Source: Sulfitobacter sp. JL08 (GTDB lineage Bacteria > Pseudomonadota > Alphaproteobacteria > Rhodobacterales > Rhodobacteraceae). Taken from it: 64,000 nt of DNA. Positions 17,098-26,152 of this stretch are shown here, piece after piece. The DNA lies in assembly GCF_003352045.1 (NCBI RefSeq), contig NZ_CP025815.1, positions 4,259,691-4,323,690 on the forward strand, written 5' to 3'. The position numbers were made by a program, and so were the translations under genes. The stretch's first letter is position 1; each line of letters begins with the position of its first letter. Below the pieces are notes generated by a model. It ran no database searches. It saw nothing but the letters and a program-made list of their open reading frames with translations, and had not been told where the DNA came from.

Positions 17098-18699
17098 ATG
17101 GCAACGGCGACAGAGCTTTCGATCAATGAATCGGCGTCTGCCCTGCAAATGGCGCAAGCTATTTTTGGCACGGGCGTAACGATCATCACCGCGTCGGTAC
17201 CGGGTGGCGATGCCCCTGATTATGATGGCGACAACCGGTCTTCGGGTATCTTTACCGGCGGGAACACGACGTCACCGGGTGTTACGCCGGGCGATAGTGG
17301 CGTGATCCTGTCCACCGGTCGCGTGCGTGATTTTACGAATTCTAATGGGTCTTCAAACACCAACGTGCGCGGCAATACGTCAACCAATACCAGCGGCGAC
17401 AACAACGACCCGCTGTTCAACGCCGCGGCCGGCGCCAATACGTTTGATGCGGCTTATCTGGATGTTGATTTCATTCCCACAGGCAGCGTGATGACGATGC
17501 AGTTTGTGTTTGCGTCCGAAGAATACCCGGAATTCCAGAATTCGGTATATCAGGATTTCGTTGGCGTATGGGTCAACGGCGCACAGGTAGAACTGTCACT
17601 GGGCAACGGTGATGCCGACCCGGGCAATGTCAATTCCAACAGCAACGCCAACCTGTACCAAGACAATACAGGCGATCAGTTCAACACGGAAATGGACGGT
17701 TTCACCGTTACCATGACCCTGAAAATGAACGTGGTGCCGAACCAGATCAATTCGATCCGCATCGGTATCGCCGATGTGTCGGACAACAGCTACGATTCCA
17801 ATCTTCTGATCGCGGGCAACAGCATCCAGACCGACATTATCGCGCAGGATGACAGCACCAATCTGTTTCCGACAGGGACGCGAACGCTGGACGTGCTGGC
17901 CAACGATATCGACAATGGCAGCACGCTGACGATAACCGAGATCAACGGCCAACCTGTCGGTGTGGGTGACACCGTGACGCTGACGTCCGGGCAAACAGTG
18001 TCTCTGAATGCGGACGGCACTCTGGAAATTGTGGGTGACGGCGATACCGAAGACTTCGCGTTTACCTACAAAGCCGACAGCGGAACCAATTCTGATATTG
18101 CTTTTGTCAATGTCAGTTCAATCCCGTGCTTTGTGGCCGGCACTTTGATCCTGACACCGGACGGTGAGGTACCGGTAGAATCCCTTGCGCCCGGCGCGCT
18201 GGTTGTAACCCATGACAACGGGCATCAGCCGGTACGGTGGGTCGGTCAGCGCACCGTCGACTCCGAAGGCGCGTTTGCCCCCATTCACATAAGGGCGAAT
18301 ACCTTTGGAACGCACAAGGATTTGCTGGTGTCTCCGCAACACCGGGTTCTGATCCGTGACAGTCTGGCCGAACTTCTGTTCGGAGATGCCGAGGTGCTGG
18401 TTGCTGCCAAGGATCTGGTCAACGACTACTCTGTGCGCCCCCGAACCGGCGGAACAGTCACGTACGTGCACATCCTGTTCGATGAACATCAAGTGGTCTT
18501 TTCCGAAGGATTACCAACGGAAAGCTTTCTACCGGGGCCACAGACCACGAAAAGTTTTGAACGGGATATTGTAGAAGAAATCTGTGCCCTGTTCCCCGAG
18601 ATTGACCCCGAAACCGGCTCTGGATACAGCGCGGCCGCGCGCCGCACGCTGCGCCAGTTCGAAGCGCAGGTTCTGATGTCCAGACAGAAGGCGGCGTAA
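17098..18699 (+). CDS. Secreted-type protein with choice-of-anchor L domain and intact Hint domain
   Basis: A 533-residue protein with no classical signal peptide. Residues about 1-250 form a choice-of-anchor L domain, rich in Asn/Asp/Thr, with the core PTGSVMTMQFVFASEEYPEFQNSV and DFVGVWVNG. A short Ig-like or VCBS-like segment follows (LDVLANDIDNGSTLTITEING, about 265-335). Residues from 344 are a Hint_2 (intein/hedgehog-like) domain beginning with cysteine 344 in PCFVAGTLILTPDGEVPVESL and including LLVSPQHRVLIRDSLAELLFG and FDEHQVVFSEGLPTESFLPG. Hint domains can cleave the protein backbone; here it would separate the anchor-L part. Export by type I secretion is plausible from the acidic repetitive composition but not shown. 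The GTG at 17062 is rejected because this ATG has an AGGGGC site. Confidence 0.82.
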   Translation: MATATELSINESASALQMAQAIFGTGVTIITASVPGGDAPDYDGDNRSSGIFTGGNTTSPGVTPGDSGVILSTGRVRDFTNSNGSSNTNVRGNTSTNTSGDNNDPLFNAAAGANTFDAAYLDVDFIPTGSVMTMQFVFASEEYPEFQNSVYQDFVGVWVNGAQVELSLGNGDADPGNVNSNSNANLYQDNTGDQFNTEMDGFTVTMTLKMNVVPNQINSIRIGIADVSDNSYDSNLLIAGNSIQTDIIAQDDSTNLFPTGTRTLDVLANDIDNGSTLTITEINGQPVGVGDTVTLTSGQTVSLNADGTLEIVGDGDTEDFAFTYKADSGTNSDIAFVNVSSIPCFVAGTLILTPDGEVPVESLAPGALVVTHDNGHQPVRWVGQRTVDSEGAFAPIHIRANTFGTHKDLLVSPQHRVLIRDSLAELLFGDAEVLVAAKDLVNDYSVRPRTGGTVTYVHILFDEHQVVFSEGLPTESFLPGPQTTKSFERDIVEEICALFPEIDPETGSGYSAAARRTLRQFEAQVLMSRQKAA

Positions 18700-18703
18700 G
18701 ACG

Positions 18704-19792
18704 ATGGCGTGGCTGGCACTTGCAGATCATGACGGTCAGGAATTCACGCTGACCGGTCTTGGCACCGCTGATGGGCCAAAGGCTGGAATTGAACCGGATG
18801 GGTTGTTGGCAAGGGGAACCCTGCTGATCGAAACACGGCTTTCGCCGGATGGCAGACCACAGGATCTGTTTGCATTCAGGGGGCGGGATGGCTGGCTGAC
18901 AGCGCTGACGCTCAAGGCCATTCCCGGCGGCGGGCTGACCCTCGTGATCGCACAGAACGGGGAAATCACCCATGCGACGATCCTGCAAAACAGCGCGGTG
19001 CGCACGGATGTTGTGCGCGTAACCTATGCATGGGATGCGCCGAAACGCTGGGCACGGCTCGCAATTGAACGACCGGAAGGTATTGATGTTCACATGGTCA
19101 GCGTGGCGAACCCGAAACCGCTTCCGCTTGCGGATTTGCACGATCTGTTTCTTGCACATCACCAGCGCTATATTTCCGAAGACGTGGTGTTTTTCGCGCT
19201 GTCAGACCAGATTGAACCAATCGGTCCGATGCCAACACTCACCCGATCCGCGCCGATTGAAACATCCAAAGGACATGTGCGTGCCGGCAACCTGAAGCGC
19301 GGTGATCTTGTTCGGACAGAGCAGACAGGCCTTGTGCCGGTGCTGCATACCGTAAAACGCACCGTGCCCGCACGGGGAAGTTTCGCGCCCATCCGCCTGC
19401 GCGCGCCCTATTTCGGGCTTCAGCAGGATATCATCGTGGCCCCGGACCAACGGTTGGTGATCCGCGGATCAGAGGTGGAATACCTTTTTGGTCGTGAAGC
19501 GGTTCTTGTACCCGCGCGGCATCTTGTGAACGGTACGGTTGCCTTGCCACAGCAGTTTTCCCAAACAATAACCTACACACAAGTGATCCTGCCAAAACAC
19601 GAAGCCATGATGCTTGCGGGTGCATCAGCCGAAAGCCTTTATATCGGGCGCTTGCGTCGTAAGCCGGATGAGCTGAAGGCCAGTGTGCTTGCAAACGTGA
19701 ACCGCAATGATTTGCCTGAACACGGACAGGCCGCATTTCCGGTTCTACGATGGTTCGACGCAATTACATTGGCGGAACAACGCGCGGCATAG
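18704..19792 (+). CDS. Hint-domain protein with degenerate catalytic site
   Basis: A 362-residue protein starting 4 nt after the previous gene. Residues about 1-165 look like a laminin-G or concanavalin-like beta domain (LLARGTLLIETRLSPDGRP, LTLKAIPGGGLTLVIAQNG). Residues about 180-330 align with the Hint_2 fold of its neighbour: FAPIRLRAPYFGLQQDIIVAPDQRLVIRGSEVEYLFG parallels the neighbour closely. The expected starting cysteine is missing; TRSAPIETSKGHVRAGNL replaces the Cys-Phe-x-x-Gly-Thr start. It is therefore probably unable to self-cleave and may act as a partner or as a structural module. Function unknown. Confidence 0.75.
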   Translation: MAWLALADHDGQEFTLTGLGTADGPKAGIEPDGLLARGTLLIETRLSPDGRPQDLFAFRGRDGWLTALTLKAIPGGGLTLVIAQNGEITHATILQNSAVRTDVVRVTYAWDAPKRWARLAIERPEGIDVHMVSVANPKPLPLADLHDLFLAHHQRYISEDVVFFALSDQIEPIGPMPTLTRSAPIETSKGHVRAGNLKRGDLVRTEQTGLVPVLHTVKRTVPARGSFAPIRLRAPYFGLQQDIIVAPDQRLVIRGSEVEYLFGREAVLVPARHLVNGTVALPQQFSQTITYTQVILPKHEAMMLAGASAESLYIGRLRRKPDELKASVLANVNRNDLPEHGQAAFPVLRWFDAITLAEQRAA

Positions 19793-19837
19793 TTTCGACC
19801 GTCTTGATTACGCATCAGCTTTGACGTACGGGGCAAT

Positions 19838-20893
19838 ATGCGGTTCATGTTTTTCAAAGTCTTGGCATTTGTTCTGATCTGGCCGTTTTGGGCCTCGGCG
19901 CAGTCATTGACAATCAGCACTGTTGAACGGCCACCGTTCTCCATGAACATCGATGGGGCGCAGACCGGCTTTTCCATCGATCTCTGGCAGGCTCTTTCTG
20001 AAACCATCGGGCAGGAATTTACCATCACGCGCCATGATCGGTTCTCGGACATGCTCGATTCAGTCCAGAACGGCGAAGCGGATGCCGCGATCGCCAACAT
20101 TTCGATCACATCCGCGCGCGAAGCCAAAATGGATTTCAGCCACCCGATTTTTGAATCCGGTTTGCAGATCATGACGCAAAAGCAGGCGTCAACAGGCCCG
20201 TCCATCTGGCGGGCTGTCGCCTCGGTCGAACTTGTCCTGGCCGTGCTGGCGGCATTTGCCATGTTGTTGGCGGGTGGAATGCTGATGTGGCGGTTTGAAC
20301 GCCGTGCGCAGCCTTACTTTGATCGCAGCGCATCCGATGCCCTGTTTCCGTCGTTCTGGTGGGCGCTGAACCTTGTCGTGAACGGCGGGTTCGAAGAACG
20401 GGTGCCGCGAACGGTTTTCGGCCGGTTGTTTGGCGTTCTTCTGGTGATTTCCTCGCTTTTCATCGTGTCGATTTTCGTGGCCCACATCACGTCGGCCATG
20501 ACGGTCGAGGCCATCAACGGGTCGGTGAATTCGTTTAATGATCTTTATGGCAAGCAGGTCGGCACAATCGAAAATTCGACGTCGGCCAGTTTCATGGAAC
20601 GGCGCGATCTGGACTATGTTGCGTTTACAACGCTTGATTATCTGCTGGCCGCCTTTGAAGCGCAGGAACTGGACGCCGTTGTTTTCGATGCGCCTGTTCT
20701 GGCCTATTATATCGCGACTGAAACAAACTCTGTCGGCGAACTGGCCGGTGCGGTGTTCATGCGGGAAAACTACGGCATTGCCCTGCCATCCGGCAGTGCG
20801 CTGGTCGAAGATGTGAATCAGGCGCTTTTGACCCTGCGGGAAAACGGTGAATATGAAGAAATTTACCGCAAATGGTTCGGTAAAAGCCCCTAA
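19838..20893 (+). CDS. Ionotropic glutamate receptor-like ligand-gated channel (GluR0 architecture)
   Basis: A 351-residue membrane protein with a signal peptide (to about residue 23). The periplasmic amino-acid-binding domain (SBP_bac_3) is split in two lobes, residues about 24-125 and 235-351, by an inserted pore module: helix M1 (VELVLAVLAAFAMLLAGGMLMW), a re-entrant P-loop (PSFWWALNLVVNGG) and helix M2 (LFGVLLVISSLFIVSIFVAHI). This is the arrangement of the prokaryotic glutamate receptor GluR0. The potassium filter TVGYG is absent; NGGFEER stands in its place from residue 182, so ion selectivity is probably different. The ligand is unknown. A hairpin follows the stop. Confidence 0.8.
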   Translation: MRFMFFKVLAFVLIWPFWASAQSLTISTVERPPFSMNIDGAQTGFSIDLWQALSETIGQEFTITRHDRFSDMLDSVQNGEADAAIANISITSAREAKMDFSHPIFESGLQIMTQKQASTGPSIWRAVASVELVLAVLAAFAMLLAGGMLMWRFERRAQPYFDRSASDALFPSFWWALNLVVNGGFEERVPRTVFGRLFGVLLVISSLFIVSIFVAHITSAMTVEAINGSVNSFNDLYGKQVGTIENSTSASFMERRDLDYVAFTTLDYLLAAFEAQELDAVVFDAPVLAYYIATETNSVGELAGAVFMRENYGIALPSGSALVEDVNQALLTLRENGEYEEIYRKWFGKSP

Positions 20894-20898
20894 GGGGC
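20886..20898 (-). terminator. Small terminator hairpin between convergent genes
   Basis: GCCCC / GGGGC flank a 3-nt loop that is itself the TAA stop of the channel gene. On the minus strand the stem is followed by TTTTA, so it terminates the DapD-side transcript; on the plus strand no T-run follows. Confidence 0.5.
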
Positions 20899-20908
20899 GC
20901 TTGTCCAA

Positions 20909-21235
20909 CTAGTCAAAAAATGGCGTGACTTGCGCAATGATCACGGCGTTTTCGTCCAGCGCGCGTTGCATCAGTTGCCGCTCATCCTCATCAATGTCAT
21001 GCCCTTCGGCCTCTCGCTCTGACAAAGTGCCATAGCCGGTGACATCCAGTGGCGCTGTATCCGCTTGTTTCAGAATGGCGACAGTTTCGCGAACAGCTTC
21101 CGCCTCGTCTATGCCGGATGCAAAACACATGAGTGCGGCACCTGTCGCCTTATCCGGAAGGCCATCGCCTTCTTTGCGGCCGATCTGCACGACAAGAGTG
21201 TAAACCTGCTGCCGGCTTGGTTTCTTATCGCCCAT
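20909..21235 (-). CDS. Conserved hypothetical protein downstream of dapD
   Basis: A 108-residue, acidic, soluble protein that I cannot assign to a named family. It starts MGDKKPSRQQVYTLVVQIGRK and has a helical pattern with conserved-looking GAALMCFASGIDEAEAVRETVAILK. No signal peptide, membrane segment or metal-binding motif is visible. It lies 43 nt downstream of dapD on the same strand and probably shares its transcript; a role in lysine metabolism is not implied by the sequence itself. Confidence 0.65.
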   Translation of the reverse strand: MGDKKPSRQQVYTLVVQIGRKEGDGLPDKATGAALMCFASGIDEAEAVRETVAILKQADTAPLDVTGYGTLSEREAEGHDIDEDERQLMQRALDENAVIIAQVTPFFD

Positions 21236-21278
21236 TTTCTACTCCTGTCGGTCGCGGCTGTGGCGCAACCGGTATATT

Positions 21279-22106
21279 CTAGTCGCGCAGCAATTCGTTG
21301 ATACCGGTTTTTGACCGTGTCCGCGCATCTACTCTTTTGACGATAACCGCGCAGTACAGATTGATCCCGTTTTTCGACGGCATAGACCCTGCGACCACTA
21401 CGGAATAGGGCGGCACCTCGCCATAAGTGACGGTGCCGGTTTCGCGATCTACGATCTTGGTGGACTGCCCGATAAACACACCCATGCCCAGAACCGATCC
21501 TTCGCGCACAATACACCCTTCGACAACTTCGGATCGTGCGCCAATGAAACAGTTGTCTTCGATGATGGTTGGTCCGGCCTGCATCGGCTCAAGTACACCA
21601 CCAATGCCCACGCCGCCCGACAAATGCACGTTCTTGCCGATCTGGGCGCATGACCCCACTGTGGCCCATGTGTCCACCATTGTACCGCTGTCCACGTAGG
21701 CCCCAAGGTTTACAAAGGACGGCATCAACACGACGCCCGGCGCGATATAAGCGCTTTTGCGGACAACGCAGTTCGGAACGGCCCGAAATCCTGCGGCTTT
21801 CCATTGGTTGTCGCCCCAGCCTTTGAATTTACTGTCTACCTTGTCCCACCAGCCGCCGGCCTGCGGGCCGCCATCCTGCTGTTCCATGTCCTTGATCCGG
21901 AACCCAAGCAACACGGCCTTTTTGGCCCACTGGTTGACGTGCCAGTTGCCGTCTGTCCCGCGTTCGGCGACACGCAACGCGCCGCTGTCCAGGGCGTTCA
22001 GCGTGTCTTCGATCGCTTCACGCGTTTCACCGCCTGTTGTCGGCGTAATTGTATCGCGCGCATCCCATGCGGCTTCGATTGCGGTTTCCAGTTGAGCGTT
22101 GGACAT
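21279..22106 (-). CDS. dapD: 2,3,4,5-tetrahydropyridine-2,6-dicarboxylate N-succinyltransferase
   Basis: Transfers succinyl from succinyl-CoA to tetrahydrodipicolinate in the succinylase branch of lysine and diaminopimelate synthesis, the branch completed by dapE in this window. The 275-residue protein has an N-terminal helical domain (to about 100) and a left-handed parallel beta-helix of hexapeptide repeats ([69 protein letters not shown]). It should be a cytoplasmic trimer. Length and motifs match the family over the full length. Confidence 0.95.
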   Translation of the reverse strand: MSNAQLETAIEAAWDARDTITPTTGGETREAIEDTLNALDSGALRVAERGTDGNWHVNQWAKKAVLLGFRIKDMEQQDGGPQAGGWWDKVDSKFKGWGDNQWKAAGFRAVPNCVVRKSAYIAPGVVLMPSFVNLGAYVDSGTMVDTWATVGSCAQIGKNVHLSGGVGIGGVLEPMQAGPTIIEDNCFIGARSEVVEGCIVREGSVLGMGVFIGQSTKIVDRETGTVTYGEVPPYSVVVAGSMPSKNGINLYCAVIVKRVDARTRSKTGINELLRD

Positions 22107-22228
22107 GGTTAACCCCTTGTTGTGCTGCGAACGGCTTAGACACCATCATGTGAAACCTTGCAATCACACTCTGGGCAATTCACCTCTTTCGCGATAGGTT
22201 CTCAGGCTGGAAAACATAGGTGCACAGA

Positions 22229-23071
22229 ATGAAAGAAGACCGCCACAGCCCGTTTCGGGACGCGCATACCGATATTGAAACGGCCGAAGGTATTCCCAAT
22301 ACCCCGCAAACGCGTGCTCCGGCGTACAAACTGGCATTTGCGGATGCCGATTTTCTGTGTCGGGATGAATTGCGCCCGGTCCGCTTGCAACTGGAACTGC
22401 TCAAACCCCAGATGATCCTTGATGAACGCGGGATCGAAAGCACAGTTGTACTGTTCGGGGGCGCGCGCATTCCCGAACCTGCGCACAAGGACCGCGCCCG
22501 CACCAAAACGCTTGCCGATCTTTCGAAATTCTATGACGAAGCACGCGAATTCGCGCGGTTGATGACGCTGAAATCTGTCCAGAGCTATGGCCGGGAGGAT
22601 GTGATTGTCACCGGTGGTGGCCCCGGTGTGATGGAAGCCGGAAACCGTGGTGCCATCGACGCAGGCGGCGCATCAATCGGGTTGAACATCGTGCTTCCAC
22701 ACGAACAGGCCCCGAATGAATATGTGACGCCGGATCTGTGCTTTAATTTCCATTATTTTGCGATCCGCAAGATGCACTTTCTCATGCGGGCCAAGGCAAT
22801 CTGCATTTTTCCGGGCGGATTCGGAACTTTGGACGAAATGTTCGAATCCCTGACGCTGATCCAAACCGGGCGTATGGAGCGCGTGCCGTTTCTGCTGTTT
22901 GGCCGCGCATTCTGGGAAAAGATCATCAACTGGGAAGCGCTGGCTGACGCCGGCACGATTTCCGCCGAAGATCTTGATCTGTTCCGTTTTGTGGAAACCG
23001 CGACCGAAGCGGTAGACCTCATCGAGAACTGGGAGCCAGCGCCCGCGCGCGACAACCTGCCCGGTCGTTAG
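22229..23071 (+). CDS. LOG-family Rossmann-fold protein (TIGR00730)
   Basis: A 280-residue protein of the LOG (lysine decarboxylase-like) family. Members studied in plants and bacteria are phosphoribohydrolases acting on cytokinin or nucleoside 5'-monophosphates. The two diagnostic motifs are GGGPGVMEAGNRGA and PGGFGTLDEMFE; VVLFGGARIPEP forms the first nucleotide-binding strand. It has a longer N-terminus than the short LOG proteins, so it belongs to the long subgroup with unclear substrate. The ATG at 22229 is preferred to the in-frame GTG nine bases earlier because of the AGG spacing. Confidence 0.85.
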   Translation: MKEDRHSPFRDAHTDIETAEGIPNTPQTRAPAYKLAFADADFLCRDELRPVRLQLELLKPQMILDERGIESTVVLFGGARIPEPAHKDRARTKTLADLSKFYDEAREFARLMTLKSVQSYGREDVIVTGGGPGVMEAGNRGAIDAGGASIGLNIVLPHEQAPNEYVTPDLCFNFHYFAIRKMHFLMRAKAICIFPGGFGTLDEMFESLTLIQTGRMERVPFLLFGRAFWEKIINWEALADAGTISAEDLDLFRFVETATEAVDLIENWEPAPARDNLPGR

Positions 23072-23077
23072 GCCAGA

Positions 23078-23290
23078 TCAGGCTGCGGCGGCGTGCGGCA
23101 CCATGCAAAGCGCGTTTCCGAAGGGCAGTTTGGTAACGATCATGCCCTCGGTGGTGTTTTCGATGCCATATCCATAGCCGGCCAAACGGTGGCGCCATTC
23201 GCGGGGCGACAGGGCCTTGGAGCGTTCCTGCGTGACAAGGCTCAGGATTTTTTCGGCTTCGAACGATTCGTTTTTGTTTACCATCGACAT
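23078..23290 (-). CDS. Small conserved hypothetical protein
   Basis: A 70-residue soluble protein with a start supported by an AGGA site. It has an N-terminal charged helix (ESFEAEKILSLVTQERSKALS) followed by EWRHRLAGYGYGIE and a strand-rich end (MIVTKLPFGNALCMVP). I do not recognise a named domain; the compact, conserved-looking sequence suggests a real small gene, not a chance frame. It is convergent with the LOG gene, 6 nt from its stop. Confidence 0.6.
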   Translation of the reverse strand: MSMVNKNESFEAEKILSLVTQERSKALSPREWRHRLAGYGYGIENTTEGMIVTKLPFGNALCMVPHAAAA

Positions 23291-23388
23291 AAGGTTTGGT
23301 CCTTTGATTACCTTTTACTGGGCACAGCATTGCGGTTCACAATGGCCTTTATCGTCCGCGAACAGGGCAATTCAGGGGCATCCTGCAA

Positions 23389-24141
23389 TCAATTAAGGCA
23401 ACGAAACGGGCCGTCTTGCGCTTCCAGTGTAATCAACTGATCCAGATTTGTGGGACTGATCGAACCCAGAACCAGTGTCCGGCCAATCACGGTTGCCGGT
23501 GTTCCGATCACGCCCAGGGCACTGGCAAGCGCCTTGGATTTACGCAGGCTGCTTGCAACAGGTTCACCGCCGACATCGCGCAGCAGTTTATCGGGGTCCA
23601 GATCAAGCTCTTGCGCCATTTGGCGCAAACCAAAAGGACCGGGCGGTAACACCTTGCGCATCAGGTAACGGTGCGCGGCGATGTATTGCCCCTGCTCAGC
23701 CGCCGCAAGCGCAGCTTTGGCCGACCTGTCGGAACGGTCCCCGAGCAATGGAAGTTCGTACCAGACCAGCCGGATTGGTGCTCCGCTTTCCTCAAGTCGG
23801 ATCAATCGTTCGCTTAGCACAAAACAATAGGGGCAGTTGTAATCCGAAAACACGGCAATCGGCAGACCGTCTTCCGGAGTGTGATTTTCGTACAGCGCGG
23901 CGCAGGGCGTCTGAAGCAATTCGGCCCGTTCCGCTGCAATCGATGGGTCCGGTGCATCCAGCCCGATCAGGGCAACCGGCCCTGATGAAACCGGCCCCTG
24001 ATCCAGTTTCCGAAATCCGGGAAACCCGTCCAGCGGTACAAAATCAAAAGACGGAAATGCGCGTCGCCACAATGGCGGTATGCCAAAAACTGCCAGCAGA
24101 ACCGCAGTGGACCCCAGAATATCCCGTCTGCGCAGCGCCAC
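23389..24141 (-). CDS. DsbA-family thiol:disulfide protein
   Basis: A 250-residue periplasmic thioredoxin-fold protein. A twin-arginine-like signal (MALRRRDILGSTAVLLAVFG) precedes the mature part. The redox motif is CPYC in IAVFSDYNCPYCFVLSERL, and the cis-proline loop is GTPATVIGRTLVLG. Between them lies the helical insertion of DsbA/Com1-type proteins. It probably oxidises or isomerises cysteines of exported proteins; substrates are unknown. It begins with GTG 3 nt after the rlmN stop codon, so the two are translationally linked, although their functions do not obviously connect. Confidence 0.8.
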   Translation of the reverse strand: MALRRRDILGSTAVLLAVFGIPPLWRRAFPSFDFVPLDGFPGFRKLDQGPVSSGPVALIGLDAPDPSIAAERAELLQTPCAALYENHTPEDGLPIAVFSDYNCPYCFVLSERLIRLEESGAPIRLVWYELPLLGDRSDRSAKAALAAAEQGQYIAAHRYLMRKVLPPGPFGLRQMAQELDLDPDKLLRDVGGEPVASSLRKSKALASALGVIGTPATVIGRTLVLGSISPTNLDQLITLEAQDGPFRCLN

Positions 24142-24144
24142 CGG

Positions 24145-25323
24145 TCAAAGCCCGGCCTCGGCCTCGATCTGCTTGCGCGATTTGCGTTCCCGTTCGGTGG
24201 CGGATTTCAATTGTCCGCAGGCGGCCATGATGTCTTCGCCGCGCGGCGTGCGTACGGGGCTGGCATAGCCCGCCCGATACACGATTTCCGAAAACGCCCG
24301 GATCCGGTTGTTCGAGGATCGTTTATAGGGCGCGCCGGGCCATTCGTTGAACGGGATCAGGTTGATCTTGGCAGGAATGCCCTCGATCAGTTTGACCAGA
24401 CGGTGTGCGTCTTCATCGCTGTCATTCACGCCATGCAGCATGACGTATTCAAACGTGATCCGTTCCGAATTGCTGACCTTGGGATAGGTGCGCAATGCAT
24501 CCAGCAACTCGGCGATGTTCCAGCGTTTATTGATCGGAACCAGCGTGTCACGCACTTCATCCGTTGTTGCATGAAAGGACACCGCCAACTGGCAGCCGAT
24601 TTCCTGCGCGGTGCGGGCGATTTCCGGCACCACACCCGAAGTCGACAGTGTAATGCGGCGGCGCGACAGTTGAATGCCTTCGGGATCCATGGCGATTTTC
24701 ATCGCGTCGCGCACGTTTTCAAAGTTGTAAAGCGGTTCGCCCATGCCCATCAGAACGATGTTGGACAGCAACCGCGCCTCGACATTGGGGCTTTTGCCCG
24801 GCTCGGGCCATTCGCCCAGATCATCGCGTGCGATCATCACCTGGCCGATTATTTCCCCGGCAGTCAGGTTGCGCACCAGTTTCTGCGTGCCGGTATGGCA
24901 GAACGAACAGGTCAGCGTACACCCGACCTGAGAGCTGATGCACAACGTGCCGCGCCCTTCTTCGGGAATGTACACAACCTCGACCTCGTGACCGCCGGCA
25001 ATGCGCACCAGATATTTGCGGGTGCCGTCACTGCTGACCTGACGGGTTACCACCTCGGGAACTTCAATAACAAAATGCTGGGCCAGTTCTGAACGATAGG
25101 GCTTTGCCAGATTGGTCATCTGGTCAAAATCACGCACGCCCTTTTCGTAAATCCACTGCCAGATCTGGCGCGTGCGCATCCGGGCCTGTTTTTCCGGCGT
25201 GCCGTGGGCCACCAGTGTGTCCGCCAATGCCGCGCGGGTCAGCCCGACAAGGTTTATCGGCCCCTCGGGCAGTTTCCGCGGGATCGTATGTACATCCTGT
25301 GTGATCGGCGCCTTTACAGACAT
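24145..25323 (-). CDS. rlmN: Dual-specificity 23S rRNA A2503 / tRNA A37 C2-methyltransferase RlmN
   Basis: A radical-SAM enzyme that methylates C2 of A2503 in 23S rRNA and A37 of some tRNAs. The 392-residue protein has the radical-SAM cluster motif in [13 protein letters not shown] (CxxxCxxC), preceded by [10 protein letters not shown], and [18 protein letters not shown], which is diagnostic of RlmN/Cfr. The C-terminal catalytic cysteine is visible in [11 protein letters not shown]. The N-terminal helical RNA-binding region (about 20-100) includes [18 protein letters not shown]. All catalytic cysteines are present. Confidence 0.95.
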   Translation of the reverse strand: MSVKAPITQDVHTIPRKLPEGPINLVGLTRAALADTLVAHGTPEKQARMRTRQIWQWIYEKGVRDFDQMTNLAKPYRSELAQHFVIEVPEVVTRQVSSDGTRKYLVRIAGGHEVEVVYIPEEGRGTLCISSQVGCTLTCSFCHTGTQKLVRNLTAGEIIGQVMIARDDLGEWPEPGKSPNVEARLLSNIVLMGMGEPLYNFENVRDAMKIAMDPEGIQLSRRRITLSTSGVVPEIARTAQEIGCQLAVSFHATTDEVRDTLVPINKRWNIAELLDALRTYPKVSNSERITFEYVMLHGVNDSDEDAHRLVKLIEGIPAKINLIPFNEWPGAPYKRSSNNRIRAFSEIVYRAGYASPVRTPRGEDIMAACGQLKSATERERKSRKQIEAEAGL

Positions 25324-25384
25324 CGGGACTCTCCGTTTTCAGCAATGTGCCTCTATATAGGGTCAGACTGAAATATCAAAAGAA

Positions 25385-25404
25385 AACGCGGCATCAGCCG
25401 CGTT
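25385..25404 (-). terminator. Rho-independent terminator of the IalB-like gene
   Basis: Perfect 8-bp stem AACGCGGC / GCCGCGTT with a 4-nt loop. On the minus strand it is followed by TTCTTTT, about 45 nt beyond the IalB-like stop codon and upstream of rlmN, so it separates the two transcripts. Confidence 0.7.
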
Positions 25405-25448
25405 CATTTTTTGCTAGACTGGTCATAGCTTTTGGTAGCCGGGCTGGA

Positions 25449-25979
25449 TCAGCCCTCGCACCGCTTTTCAGCATCTTCCAGTGCGGCGGTGAAACCCAAA
25501 AGCGAAAAGGTGTCCTTGGTCTGGGTGCCTTTTGACGATACGGCCGTGACAACAGCCTGTGCGCCACGCTTCATCGCCGTGATGATTTTCGCGTCATCCG
25601 CCGTTGATGCCGGCCATGCCCATTCATCTTCGGTGAACAGTTCGAATTCGGTGCCACCGATATCAAGATTGACCGTGGAACCGGGTTTGAACGGATATCC
25701 GCCCGTGAATGTAACCTGGCCCTTCACTTCGGCACCCGGACGATAGAACACGAACAACAGGATATCGCCACGGCGTACAGCAACAATGCGGCCATCGCGC
25801 GTATTGACCGTTTCCTTGGGGGATGACACGCCCCAGCATTCCTTTGGGTCGCTTTCTACAAAAACGCTCCAGTCCGTTTTGGCCGCGACGCGGTTTGTGC
25901 TTTGCTCTTGCGCCCAGGCACTGCTGCCCAGTACCGCCAAACACAGCCCCGAAATTGCGCCCGCTAACTTAATTCCCAT
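25449..25979 (-). CDS. Invasion-associated locus B (IalB) family protein
   Basis: A 176-residue secreted protein with a Sec signal peptide (cleavage likely after SSAWA, residue 23). The mature part begins NRVAAKTDWSVFVESDPKECWGVSSPKE, the usual opening of alphaproteobacterial IalB-like proteins, and has two cysteines, one near the start and one at the end (EKRCEG), that could form a disulfide. The family is periplasmic and of unclear molecular function; the name comes from a Bartonella invasion locus and does not imply virulence here. It is a single-gene unit with its own terminator. Confidence 0.75.
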   Translation of the reverse strand: MGIKLAGAISGLCLAVLGSSAWAQEQSTNRVAAKTDWSVFVESDPKECWGVSSPKETVNTRDGRIVAVRRGDILLFVFYRPGAEVKGQVTFTGGYPFKPGSTVNLDIGGTEFELFTEDEWAWPASTADDAKIITAMKRGAQAVVTAVSSKGTQTKDTFSLLGFTAALEDAEKRCEG

Positions 25980-26152
25980 TTGTCCAGCCTCCAGCCGTCC
26001 TAATCCTCAACTTCAAACGCGTTTTTGCAGCCTTGTTCCGGCTGTCTGATCGTATCAACCCGTTTTCTTTTCGACAGAAGCACACTAGCCTGAAACCTGC
26101 CACAGGCGAAAGCCCGATTGGCAGGAATTCGCGCAACCGTGAGTATAAAATA

